A stretch of 43,015 bases of DNA from assembly GCA_029262355.1 (NCBI GenBank), contig JAJCZO010000393.1, forward strand, positions 1 to 43,015, read 5' to 3'. Below the pieces are notes generated by a model that was not told where the DNA came from, searched no databases, and saw only the letters and a program-made list of their open reading frames with translations. Within the stretch, counting starts at the first letter, position 1. Each line of letters begins with the position of its first letter. The stretch is from Deltaproteobacteria bacterium (GTDB taxonomy: Bacteria; Desulfobacterota; Binatia; UBA12015). The position numbers were made by a program, and so were the translations under genes. This document shows positions 34,594 to 41,867 of the stretch, in pieces.

Positions 34594-36039
34594 TCAGCCA
34601 AGGGGCGCCGCAGAGAGGCCCTCGATTCGTCGGAGGGCACTTCGTGCAGCGTGGTAGCCGCACATGCCATGCACACCACCGCCGGGGGGAGTCGACGCCG
34701 AGCACAGATACACACGCTCGTTCGGTGTCGCGTACGGATCCAACCGAGCAACCGGGCGCGTGAAGAACTGCCGAACGTCGGCCGCCCCGCCGGTGATCGC
34801 TCCACCGACGCAGTTGGGGTTGGCGCGGTGCAGATCCGCGGTGTTCGTCGCGTGCCGCGCCAAGATCCGGTCGCGAAACCCCGGCGCGAACCTCTCCATC
34901 TGCGCTTCGATCCGCTCAGTCATGTCGACCGTCGAGCCGTGGGGAACATGGCAGTAGGCGTAGCCGGTGTGCTTGCCCTCGGGGGCGCGCGTCGAGTCGA
35001 ACTGACTCTGCTGCACCACGATCAGGAATGGGCGCTCGCAGACGTCCCCGCGCCACATCGCAGCTTCGCTCGCGGCGGTCTCTGCCGCGGTGCCGCTCAC
35101 GTGAACGGTCGATGCCTGTAGACAATTCGGATCTTTCCACGGAACCGGACCGTCGAGTGCCCAGTCGATCTTGAAGACCCCCGGTCCGTAGCGAAAGCGA
35201 CGGAGACGTCGCTTGTAGCTTGCAGGCAACACTGAGTCGGCGATCCGCACCATCTGCATCGGATCGGTATCGAACAAGTAGACGCGCGACGGCGGCAGGT
35301 CGGCGGGCGACCGAACCATCGTGTTCGTGCGAACGACGCCGCCGAGCGACTCGAAGTAGCTGGCCAGCGCCCGAGTAATCGCAATCGAACCCCCGCGCGC
35401 GACCGGCCACTCTTCCACGTGCCCCGCAACGACGAACATCAGCCCCATCGCAGACGTGAGAAAGTGGTTCAGCGGGAGAATGGAATGAGACGCGCAGCCA
35501 GCGAACAGGGCGCGCGCACGCTCGTCGCGGAAGGCCGCGCCGCTCAACCAGGTCGAAGGCCAAACTCCGAGAGCCCCGAGACGGGCGAAATTCAACGGCC
35601 CCTCCGGCCAAGCCAGCGGCCCCATCCCGTCACGAAGCAGCGCGTGGGGATCGCGAAGGAACGGGGCCACCAGGCGACGGTACGCGTCCCCATCTCGCCC
35701 GAGCCCTTCGCAGGTGCGTTCCATCGATCGCCACAGCATGACCGCCGGCGCGCCGTCGAGCGGGTGCGCAGCGGAGGCGCCGGGCCGAACCCACTCGAGG
35801 CCGTGCTCATCGAGCGGAAGCTCGCGAAAGAACGGCGAGAGGATCCCCATCGGATGGGCGCCGGAGCAGACGTCATGCAGGAAACCCGGCAGGGTCGACT
35901 CCGCGGTCCGCGTGCTCCCGCCAATGGATGCGGCGCCTTCGAGTACCGCAACCGAAGCACCCGCGCGCGCGAGCTCGACGGCGGCCGCCAGCCCGTTGGG
36001 GCCTGAGCCGACGACCACCGCGTCGAACGATCCATCCAT
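34594..36039 (-). CDS. Phytoene desaturase-like FAD oxidoreductase
   Basis: A 481-residue flavoprotein related to carotenoid desaturases and PYROXD2. The N-terminus FDAVVVGSGPNGLAAAVELARAG is the GxGxxG FAD dinucleotide fold, followed by VAVLEGAASIGGSTRTAE, the second FAD motif. The C-terminal CSASTPPGGGVHGMCGYHAARSAL is the usual FAD-closing segment. It lies 52 bp upstream of the CoA-transferase gene on the same strand, so both may be one operon. Start ATG 36039 begins directly before the fold; the upstream frame to 36123 is not conserved-looking. Confidence 0.88.
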   Translation of the reverse strand: MDGSFDAVVVGSGPNGLAAAVELARAGASVAVLEGAASIGGSTRTAESTLPGFLHDVCSGAHPMGILSPFFRELPLDEHGLEWVRPGASAAHPLDGAPAVMLWRSMERTCEGLGRDGDAYRRLVAPFLRDPHALLRDGMGPLAWPEGPLNFARLGALGVWPSTWLSGAAFRDERARALFAGCASHSILPLNHFLTSAMGLMFVVAGHVEEWPVARGGSIAITRALASYFESLGGVVRTNTMVRSPADLPPSRVYLFDTDPMQMVRIADSVLPASYKRRLRRFRYGPGVFKIDWALDGPVPWKDPNCLQASTVHVSGTAAETAASEAAMWRGDVCERPFLIVVQQSQFDSTRAPEGKHTGYAYCHVPHGSTVDMTERIEAQMERFAPGFRDRILARHATNTADLHRANPNCVGGAITGGAADVRQFFTRPVARLDPYATPNERVYLCSASTPPGGGVHGMCGYHAARSALRRIEGLSAAPLG

Positions 36040-36176
36040 TCCCCTGGGGGTACCGTGTTTTCCGCATGATTCCCATTGGGCGAGACGCGCTGAGGCGAAA
36101 CTACGTTGACCCCGCGTGGGCATTCCCTATGCTCTTTAGTCGCAATCGGCTGGACGCCGGAGGAGGGGAGTGGGGC

Positions 36177-37232
36177 ATGAGACGGGGAGTGCGCGCAGGT
36201 CGAGTTGTAGGCTTCATGGCCGTGATCGGCCTGGCTGCGGCGGTGCCCGCGGCCGCCGAGACGAAGTGCGGCTCTGTCGGCGGCGACAGCCAGGATCTCG
36301 CCGCGGGGTGGCAGAAGATCGAGGCCACATGTGGCTGCGCCGCTTCGCAGAACGTGCGCTGGAAGCAAGACTTCAAGAGCTTCGCCCTGTGTGCGCGCGC
36401 GGTCGCCCTGCAGGCCGTCCTCGACGGAGATATCCGTTCCAAGTGCCGAGCAACTCTCGTCAGCGCAGCAAAGGGCTCCACGTGCTCGCGGCCCCCGGAG
36501 TGGGCGACCTGCTGCTTCACGAACCGAAAGGACAAGACGTCGTGCCGGCTGAAGAAGTCGGAAGCGCAATGCGCTCCGAGTGCAAACAAGTTCGCAGAGC
36601 TCGGCTCGACCGAAACGTGCTTGGACGCGTGTGACAACGTCTCTGGACCGTCGTGCTGGGAAGACACCGAGTGCGACGACGCGAACGCCTGCACGATCGA
36701 CTGGTGCGAACGGGCTGACGGGTGCCACCACGTCGCGATCCAAGGCTGCGTCCCCGGCGGCGGCGGCAGCGGCGGCACGTCGTGCACCGGCAATGGCAGC
36801 TCGACTCAGGGCCTATCCGCAGGCGAGCAGAACCTGCTGCAGCTCGTCAACAACTACCGTTCGTCGCGGGGACGATCCGCAGTAAAGAACTGCTCGTCAC
36901 TCAACCGGGGTGCGCAGGACCACGCGAACGACATGCGCAACCGGGGATACTTCGCCCACCTCGGGGCAAACGGCTCAGAGTTCTGGGAGCGCGCCTGCGC
37001 CTCGGGCTACACCGCCGGGTGCGGACCACAGACCTGGATGGGCGAGATCATCGCCGCGTCCGACTCGACGGCCTCGGGCATCATGAATCAGTGGCTGAAT
37101 TCGCCCGGGCACGAGTTCATCATGGAGAACTCCAGCTACTCGGTCGCCGGCATCGGGCACGCCTGCGGCGGGTCGCTCGGGCACTACTGGGTCATGGACT
37201 TCGCGGGCGCCAACGAGTCGAGCTGCAACTGA
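36177..37232 (+). CDS. Secreted Cys-rich CAP/SCP-domain protein
   Basis: A 351-residue secreted protein. After a signal peptide (hydrophobic core about residues 10-25, cut near PAAAE) comes a Cys-rich domain of ~150 residues (about 30-180) resembling the N-terminal domain of the large repeat protein, then CWEDTECDDANACTIDWCERADGCHHV, a short Cys-rich module, a Gly/Ser linker, and a CAP/SCP domain (AGEQNLLQLVNNYRSSRG, AQDHANDMRNRGYFAH, MGEIIAAS, WLNSPGHEFIMENSSYSVAGIGHACG, HYWVMDFA) with the His/Glu/Glu/His cavity. Bacterial CAP proteins are of uncertain function. ATG 36177 has GGAGGAGGGGAG upstream. It is divergent from the oxidoreductase gene. Confidence 0.87.
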   Translation: MRRGVRAGRVVGFMAVIGLAAAVPAAAETKCGSVGGDSQDLAAGWQKIEATCGCAASQNVRWKQDFKSFALCARAVALQAVLDGDIRSKCRATLVSAAKGSTCSRPPEWATCCFTNRKDKTSCRLKKSEAQCAPSANKFAELGSTETCLDACDNVSGPSCWEDTECDDANACTIDWCERADGCHHVAIQGCVPGGGGSGGTSCTGNGSSTQGLSAGEQNLLQLVNNYRSSRGRSAVKNCSSLNRGAQDHANDMRNRGYFAHLGANGSEFWERACASGYTAGCGPQTWMGEIIAASDSTASGIMNQWLNSPGHEFIMENSSYSVAGIGHACGGSLGHYWVMDFAGANESSCN

Positions 37233-37296
37233 CGAACGACGGAGACCGGCAGCGATCCGAAGACCGCCGCCGATCCCAACCCGAAGGCACAACCGC

Positions 37297-37776
37297 TCAC
37301 AGATACGCGCCGAGCTTCTCTTCGATCTCTTCCGGCGTCGTAACGGGACCAAACCGGGCCACGACCTGCCCCGTCCCGTCGACCAGAAACTTGGTGAAGT
37401 TCCACGCGATGTCCTCTTTGCCTTCTTCGTCGGCCTGAGAAGACTTGAGGAACTTGTAGAGGTCGCAAGCACCGTCCCCGTTCACCTCGATCTTCGAGAA
37501 CAACGGGAAGTTGACGTCGTACTTGGACGTGGCGAACTCGAGGATCTCGGCGTCGCTGCCGGGCTCCTGGGCGCCAAACTGATTGCAGGGAAAGCCGAAA
37601 ACGGTGAAGCCTTTGGAACCGTACTTCTCATTTAGAGTACGCAGACCTGCGTACTGGGGCGTAAGGCCTCATTCACTGGCGACATTGACGATCAAGCAGA
37701 CCTGATCCTTGTAGTCGGACAGGTTCACGGTGCTGCCGCTGATCGAACTCATCTGGAAATCATGCATGGATGCCAT
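37297..37776 (-). CDS. gpx: Selenocysteine glutathione peroxidase
   Basis: A 159-residue glutathione peroxidase when the TGA at 37669-37671 is read as Sec36: NVASEUGLTPQY is the canonical active-site loop. The rest of the catalytic tetrad is present: Gln70 (FPCNQFGAQEPG), Trp125 and Asn126 (AWNFTKFLV). Length is normal. The ATG at 37776 is preceded by AAGGAG six bases away. The gene itself terminates with a TGA at 37297-37299, so UGA has two meanings in one reading frame. The fold reduces H2O2 and organic or lipid peroxides with thiol donors; Sec raises reactivity. Ordinary calling would find only a 68-residue C-terminal piece from 37503. Confidence 0.93.
37636..37655 (-). promoter_or_regulatory. 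bSECIS hairpin of gpx
   Basis: On the minus strand, AGUACGCA and UGCGUACU form a perfect 8-bp stem around the tetraloop GGUC; the loop starts 21 nt after the Sec TGA. The core GCAGGUCUGC equals the apical part of the Escherichia coli fdhF SECIS as I recall it. This is the strongest of the three SECIS-like hairpins in the window. Confidence 0.85.
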
Positions 37777-37948
37777 ATTGCGCTCCTTTCACCGCGCGCC
37801 CGCCAAGGGCATCACGGATCGGCTGAATGGCTCAGCGTTACCCCCTCGAGCCAGGGCGCTGCAAGCCATGAGCTTTCCAGTGAGGCAGAGGGCTCCTGCG
37901 CGGAGGCCCCGGGGGCGGTTCCACCCGAGGGAGGGATCGCGGGGGCGT

Positions 37949-39220
37949 TCAGTCTTCTCGGACCCCCTTGGGTGCGCGCTGCTTCATGAAGCCGAAGAGA
38001 TAGCCGGCCACGCGCCGCATCTGGATCTCCTCCGCTCCCTCGGTGATCCGGTACCGCCGGTGATGACGGTAGATGTGCTCGAAGGGCTTGTGTCGAGAGT
38101 ACCCGAGGCCCCCGTGGACCTGCATGGCGCGGTCCGCCGCCTCGCAGCACAGGCGGTTCGACCAGTAGTTGCACATCGACACCTTGTCCGAGACCGAGAA
38201 CGCGCCATCGCGGTCCATCCCCCACGCCGTCTTGTGGATGAGAGCTCGGAGCATCTCACACTGCGTCTGGAGCTCGACGAGCGGGAACTGGATCGCCTGG
38301 TTCGTTGCGAGCGGTTTGCCGAACGGCGCACGAACCTTGGCGTACTCAATCGACTCGTTGATGCAGAATTGGGCCGCGCCGAGGCTCGACGCTGCCTGCC
38401 GGATTCGATTCTCATTGAAGAAGTGCTGAACGACCTGCAACCCCCGGCCCTCCTCTCCGAAGATCGCGTCGTGCGGCACCATCACGTCCGTCAATGAAAC
38501 GCGGCCATGGTCGGTCGGCATGTTGAACGTCCAGAGCATCTCTTCGAGCTTGAAACCCGGCGCGTCCGTCGGAACGAGGAACGCCGTGATGCCAAGGCCG
38601 TCTCCCGCATTACCGCTGGTGCGAGCGAAGATCAGATCGTACTTTGCCTTGTGAATTCCGGTGTTCCAGGTCTTCTCCCCGTTGATGCGCCACCGATCTC
38701 CGTCGCGCACGCCCGTCGTTTCGAGATGCGTGGCGTCCGAGCCGTGATCCGGCTCGGTGATTCCGAAGGCGAAGCCCATTCGCCCCTCGAGAAGAGCATC
38801 GATCCATTCGGCCTTCTGCTTCTCGGAACCGTAGTTCAACATGAGGAGAAAGCCGACGTTGTTCCCGACGATCGAATGCTCGTTCTGCAGGTCGTTGTGC
38901 AGACCGAGTCCCTTCACCGCAAGATGCTCACGGATCACGGCCATCCCGAGATTCGTACCGTCCTGACCGCCGTACTCCTTGGGGTACGGATACCGGTAAT
39001 GGCCAGCCCCGTCGGCTCGGCGGCGCGCTTCGGCGAGCAACGCCTCCCACTCCTCGTTGGGAAGACCATCTCGTTCCCAATCGGTACGTGCGTCCTCCCG
39101 ACGATGGTCGAAAAATCGCATGTTGTCGTCTTGTTCCTCCAGCGGCTTGATCTCGCGCGCAATGAAGTCGTCGAGCGTGTCGAGGTAAGCCGCTAGCTCC
39201 GGCGGAAGGTCGAAATCCAT
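37949..39220 (-). CDS. Acyl-CoA dehydrogenase
   Basis: A 423-residue FAD-dependent dehydrogenase that introduces a 2,3 double bond in an acyl-CoA and passes electrons to ETF. FGITEPDHGSDATHLETTGVRDGDRWRINGEKTWNT is the classic flavin/substrate strand signature. GAAQFCINESIEYAKVRAPFGKPLATNQAIQFPLVELQ is the helical part, and GGLGYSRHKPFEHIYRHHRRYRITEGAEEIQMRRVAGYL is the conserved C-terminus. The ATG at 39220 begins the N-terminal helix; an upstream frame to 39274 is open but would run into the operator-like palindrome. Substrate chain length is unknown. Confidence 0.93.
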   Translation of the reverse strand: MDFDLPPELAAYLDTLDDFIAREIKPLEEQDDNMRFFDHRREDARTDWERDGLPNEEWEALLAEARRRADGAGHYRYPYPKEYGGQDGTNLGMAVIREHLAVKGLGLHNDLQNEHSIVGNNVGFLLMLNYGSEKQKAEWIDALLEGRMGFAFGITEPDHGSDATHLETTGVRDGDRWRINGEKTWNTGIHKAKYDLIFARTSGNAGDGLGITAFLVPTDAPGFKLEEMLWTFNMPTDHGRVSLTDVMVPHDAIFGEEGRGLQVVQHFFNENRIRQAASSLGAAQFCINESIEYAKVRAPFGKPLATNQAIQFPLVELQTQCEMLRALIHKTAWGMDRDGAFSVSDKVSMCNYWSNRLCCEAADRAMQVHGGLGYSRHKPFEHIYRHHRRYRITEGAEEIQMRRVAGYLFGFMKQRAPKGVRED

Positions 39221-39275
39221 GGCCCCGCTCGTAGCACAGCGGGCACGCACGCGGAGAGAGTTGACAGCTTCCATA

Positions 39276-39298
39276 TTATGACACTAATCTTGTCATAA
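39276..39298. promoter_or_regulatory. Palindromic operator-like site
   Basis: TTATGACA (39276-39283) and TGTCATAA (39291-39298) are exact inverse complements separated by 7 bp, in the 79-bp gap between the divergent acyl-CoA dehydrogenase and lipoprotein genes. The AT-rich site stands out in GC-rich DNA. A TTGACA (39261-39266) precedes it, and the right arm ends 2 bp before the lipoprotein ATG. It fits a dimeric repressor (TetR type) controlling one or both genes. Confidence 0.6.
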
Positions 39299-39299
39299 G

Positions 39300-40265
39300 A
39301 TGAGAATGCCCGCGCCGACGATACTCGCCCTCCTGGTTGGCCTCACCCTCGCCGGCTGCGGCGACGGAAGTCAGTCAGACACCGTTTCGCCGATCGACCC
39401 ACGGATCCAGCAGCTCTTCCCCAGCGATCCCAGCTTCGGAGTGGTCGATCGCGCCCAGGTTCGTCGGATGCTCGAAGTGCCGCCCGAGGAGGACGGACCG
39501 TTCTACATGGTGAATCTCGTCCGCCATCGCGAGCGGGCCGAATACGCCGACCGACGGGAGACGGACCTCACCGGTGCGGAGGCCGACCGCATCTACGGCT
39601 CGCTCATCCTCCCGATCCTTTCCGACATCGGGGCACGCCCGGTGTTCGTGGCCGATGTCGCGGAGAACTTGATCGATCCCGATGGGGCCGGATGGACGCA
39701 GGTCGGCGTCGTCCGCTACCCGAGCCGCGCCGCCCTCTTCGGAATGCTCGAGCGCGAAGATTTCCGGGCGGCAGCCGAACACAAGAACGCCGGCGTCGAG
39801 AAGTCGCTGGTTCTCGTCGGACACCTCCAGGGCGCCCCCTTCCCCGACGCCCTGCTCGAGGTCGATCTCTCGAGTGTCCCCTTCCCACCCACGACGGAGG
39901 ATCCGCCGATCGCGATCGTGCACCTTCTCGACTACACTCAGATCGCCCAATATCGCGATGGCCGAGAGACGAGTCTGACAGGCCGCGAGGCGATGGCGTT
40001 GTACGAGCAGGGCCGCCTGGAACAGGACGTGCTCGGTCTCGGCGTACGCCCCGGCCTTTGGCTGGTGATCGAGGGCGAACTGGTGGGCGATGGCCGCGCG
40101 TGGGAGGAGTTCCGCATCAACAACTTCCCGAGCGAGGCCACGTTCCGCTCCATCACTACCGGCACTTCACTGGGCGAGGCCGGCATCGAACACCGCGAGG
40201 CAGCGCTGCGGGAGACCTATTCGCAAAGGACGGCGCCCATTCTGACCGAGGTCGGCTACAGGTGA
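39300..40265 (+). CDS. Lipoprotein with two DUF1330-like domains
   Basis: A 321-residue lipoprotein (lipobox LAGC, Cys20). It appears to contain two similar ferredoxin-like (dimeric alpha/beta barrel) halves: GPFYMVNLVRHRERAEYADRRETDLTG with later RYPSRAALFGMLEREDF, and PIAIVHLLDYTQIAQYRDGRETSLTG with later NFPSEATFRSI. The repeated YxxRETxLTG and R/NxPSxAxF elements show internal duplication. These match the pattern of DUF1330/EthD-like domains, whose activities are mostly unknown. The ATG at 39300 abuts the palindrome; ATG 39306 is an alternative start. Confidence 0.8.
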   Translation: MRMPAPTILALLVGLTLAGCGDGSQSDTVSPIDPRIQQLFPSDPSFGVVDRAQVRRMLEVPPEEDGPFYMVNLVRHRERAEYADRRETDLTGAEADRIYGSLILPILSDIGARPVFVADVAENLIDPDGAGWTQVGVVRYPSRAALFGMLEREDFRAAAEHKNAGVEKSLVLVGHLQGAPFPDALLEVDLSSVPFPPTTEDPPIAIVHLLDYTQIAQYRDGRETSLTGREAMALYEQGRLEQDVLGLGVRPGLWLVIEGELVGDGRAWEEFRINNFPSEATFRSITTGTSLGEAGIEHREAALRETYSQRTAPILTEVGYR

Positions 40266-40288
40266 GAACCACGCTCTTCGTCATCCCC

Positions 40289-40330
40289 CGGTGACACCGT
40301 GCGGCCTGCGCCTGCCGCCTTCTGTCACCG
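40289..40330 (+). terminator. Two-tier terminator hairpin
   Basis: CGGTGACA (40289-40296) pairs with TGTCACCG (40323-40330), and inside it GCGGC (40301-40305) pairs with GCCGC (40314-40318). It sits 24 bp after the lipoprotein stop and 66 bp before the SDR start. There is no T-tract, so it may be an attenuator or a factor-assisted terminator. Confidence 0.5.
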
Positions 40331-40395
40331 AGCGTCTGGGCAACGCCTCTGCACAACGCTTCCGTTTACCGCACTCGTCTTGCTAGAGAGCCTCC

Positions 40396-41133
40396 ATGGA
40401 TAGACTGGATGGGCAGGTCGCACTCGTTTCGGGCTCCTCGAGCGGCATCGGCGAGCGAGTCGCACAGGATCTCGCCGCGGCCGGGGCCCACGTCGTCGTC
40501 AACTCGTCCAATTCGGTCGAGGCGGGGGAAGCGGTCTCCAAGTCGCTGCCCACCGAATCGATTTATGTCCGAGCGGACATCAGCAAGGAAGACGACGACA
40601 AAGCGCTGGTCGCCGCCGCGATCGAGAAGTTCGGACGGCTCGACATCCTGATCAACAACGCCGGATGGACGACGCGCGTGCCACACGACGATCTCGCCGC
40701 ATTGACGAACGAGATCTTGTTCAAGACGATCGAAATCAACGTCTACGGCACGTGGTGGCTCACCCGCGCGGCGATGCCCCATCTCAAGAAGGCCGAGAGG
40801 GGATGCGTCGTCAATGTCTCGTCGGTCGCCGGCCTGCGGGCGATCGGAAGCTCGACCGCCTACGGAATGGCGAAGGCGGCAATGAACAACCTGACGATGG
40901 ATCTTGCCCGAAACTGCAAGCCCGTGCGCGTGAACGCGATCGCTCCCGGGCTCGTACAGACCCCGTGGACGGAAGACTGGGCCGACCTCCACGCTGGCGT
41001 CTCCGCGATCGTCCCGGCCGGGCGCTCCGCCACTCCGGAGGATTGCTCCAAAGCCATCCTCACTTGCGTCGACAATCAGTACATGACCGGCGGCGTGCTC
41101 GTCGTCGACGGCGGCACGTCCCTGGTTCTCTGA
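40396..41133 (+). CDS. Short-chain dehydrogenase/reductase
   Basis: A 245-residue classical SDR. The cofactor motif is VSGSSSGIGERVA (TGxxxGxG variant), then NNAG, and the catalytic Ser-Tyr-Lys is SSVAGLRAIGSSTAYGMAKAAMNN. PVRVNAIAPGLVQTPW and the closing MTGGVLVVDGG are typical of 3-ketoacyl-reductase-like members. It reduces or oxidises a carbonyl/alcohol with NAD(P); substrate unknown. Two hairpins follow its stop, separating it from the lipoprotein gene. Confidence 0.92.
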   Translation: MDRLDGQVALVSGSSSGIGERVAQDLAAAGAHVVVNSSNSVEAGEAVSKSLPTESIYVRADISKEDDDKALVAAAIEKFGRLDILINNAGWTTRVPHDDLAALTNEILFKTIEINVYGTWWLTRAAMPHLKKAERGCVVNVSSVAGLRAIGSSTAYGMAKAAMNNLTMDLARNCKPVRVNAIAPGLVQTPWTEDWADLHAGVSAIVPAGRSATPEDCSKAILTCVDNQYMTGGVLVVDGGTSLVL

Positions 41134-41137
41134 CGGA

Positions 41138-41158
41138 ACGGATCGATGACCGATCCGT
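41138..41158 (+). terminator. Terminator-like hairpin after the SDR gene
   Basis: ACGGATCG (41138-41145) and CGATCCGT (41151-41158) form a perfect 8-bp stem with a 5-nt loop, starting 5 bp after the SDR stop codon. No T-tract follows. Confidence 0.5.
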
Positions 41159-41172
41159 GGACAGACCGAGCG

Positions 41173-41193
41173 GAATCGGATTGAATCCGATTC
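41173..41193 (+). promoter_or_regulatory. Second hairpin upstream of the SH3 lipoprotein
   Basis: GAATCGGAT (41173-41181) and ATCCGATTC (41185-41193) form a perfect 9-bp stem with a 3-nt loop, 15 bp before the ATG at 41208. It could be a second terminator, a leader structure or an operator (centre TGA). Confidence 0.4.
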
Positions 41194-41207
41194 GATCAGG
41201 CGACCTC

Positions 41208-41702
41208 ATGGTCTCGCGTCTCAAAGAACTTCTCGTCTCAGGACTGTGCCTCGCGCTTCTCGGCGGCTGCACGCCCGTCACCCAGGCCTACGAATCCGTG
41301 ATGGGCGACACGAGCGGCACGATCGATGGACGCTTCTACGTCGCGACGGCCGGCCTCCCCTTGCACGCGGAGCCAAGTTTTTCGAGCGAGCAGATCGGGG
41401 AACTCGACCTCCACGAAGCGGTCGACCGTGACGGGCTCTCCTCCGGGTTCGCGCACGTGACGGTGGTAGGCTCCGGCAAAGAGGGCTGGGTCCAGAACGC
41501 GAAGCTGACTTGGCGCGGGCCGAAGACGAGCACCGTGACGGAAGAAGTCGATGTCGCCCCGACGCTCGAGCCAACGGTAGCCATCGAGCCGCCGCTCGCT
41601 CCCGCAGAGCCCGCCCCAGGGCCCCCAACGATGGAGAAGGCTCCGACCGCCGAGTCCGAGGACGAAAAGAGCGTAGACCCAGCTCTCTTCGACGCGTTCT
41701 AG
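41208..41702 (+). CDS. SH3-domain lipoprotein
   Basis: A 164-residue lipoprotein (lipobox LLGGC, Cys21) with a bacterial SH3-type domain (RFYVATAGLPLHAEPSFSSEQIGELDLHEAV, FAHVTVVGSGKEGWVQNAKLTWR) and an acidic Pro/Glu-rich tail (EVDVAPTLEPTVAIEPP). Bacterial SH3 domains often bind peptidoglycan or cell-wall peptides, so an envelope role is likely. The frame is open further upstream to 40665 but that is SDR shadow; the ATG at 41208 gives the signal peptide. Confidence 0.85.
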   Translation: MVSRLKELLVSGLCLALLGGCTPVTQAYESVMGDTSGTIDGRFYVATAGLPLHAEPSFSSEQIGELDLHEAVDRDGLSSGFAHVTVVGSGKEGWVQNAKLTWRGPKTSTVTEEVDVAPTLEPTVAIEPPLAPAEPAPGPPTMEKAPTAESEDEKSVDPALFDAF

Positions 41703-41771
41703 TGCACCGCCGTCGACGTCGGGTGACCCGATTGGCGTCCATCGGCGTTCGTCGCAAGGAACGACGAGGCA

Positions 41772-41790
41772 GGAAGATCGCCAATCTTCC
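41772..41790 (+). terminator. Hairpin after the SH3 lipoprotein
   Basis: GGAAGAT (41772-41778) and ATCTTCC (41784-41790) form a 7-bp stem with a 5-nt loop in the gap before the DUF389 gene. There is no clear T-tract. A terminator role is plausible. Confidence 0.4.
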
Positions 41791-41867
41791 CAGGAGGCGA
41801 GACACCGCGACGGACGTCGGGGGGCAGCAAGGCGTTGACTCCATGTCGACGTCGCCGCATTAGAGCG

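Noticed and set aside
23868..37776. Genome-wide reassignment of TGA (genetic code 4 or 25)
   Set aside because: Many intact genes in the window end with TGA at the family-typical C-terminus (adaptor 2773, DUF2157 5540, SDR 41133, gpx 37297), so TGA is normally a stop.
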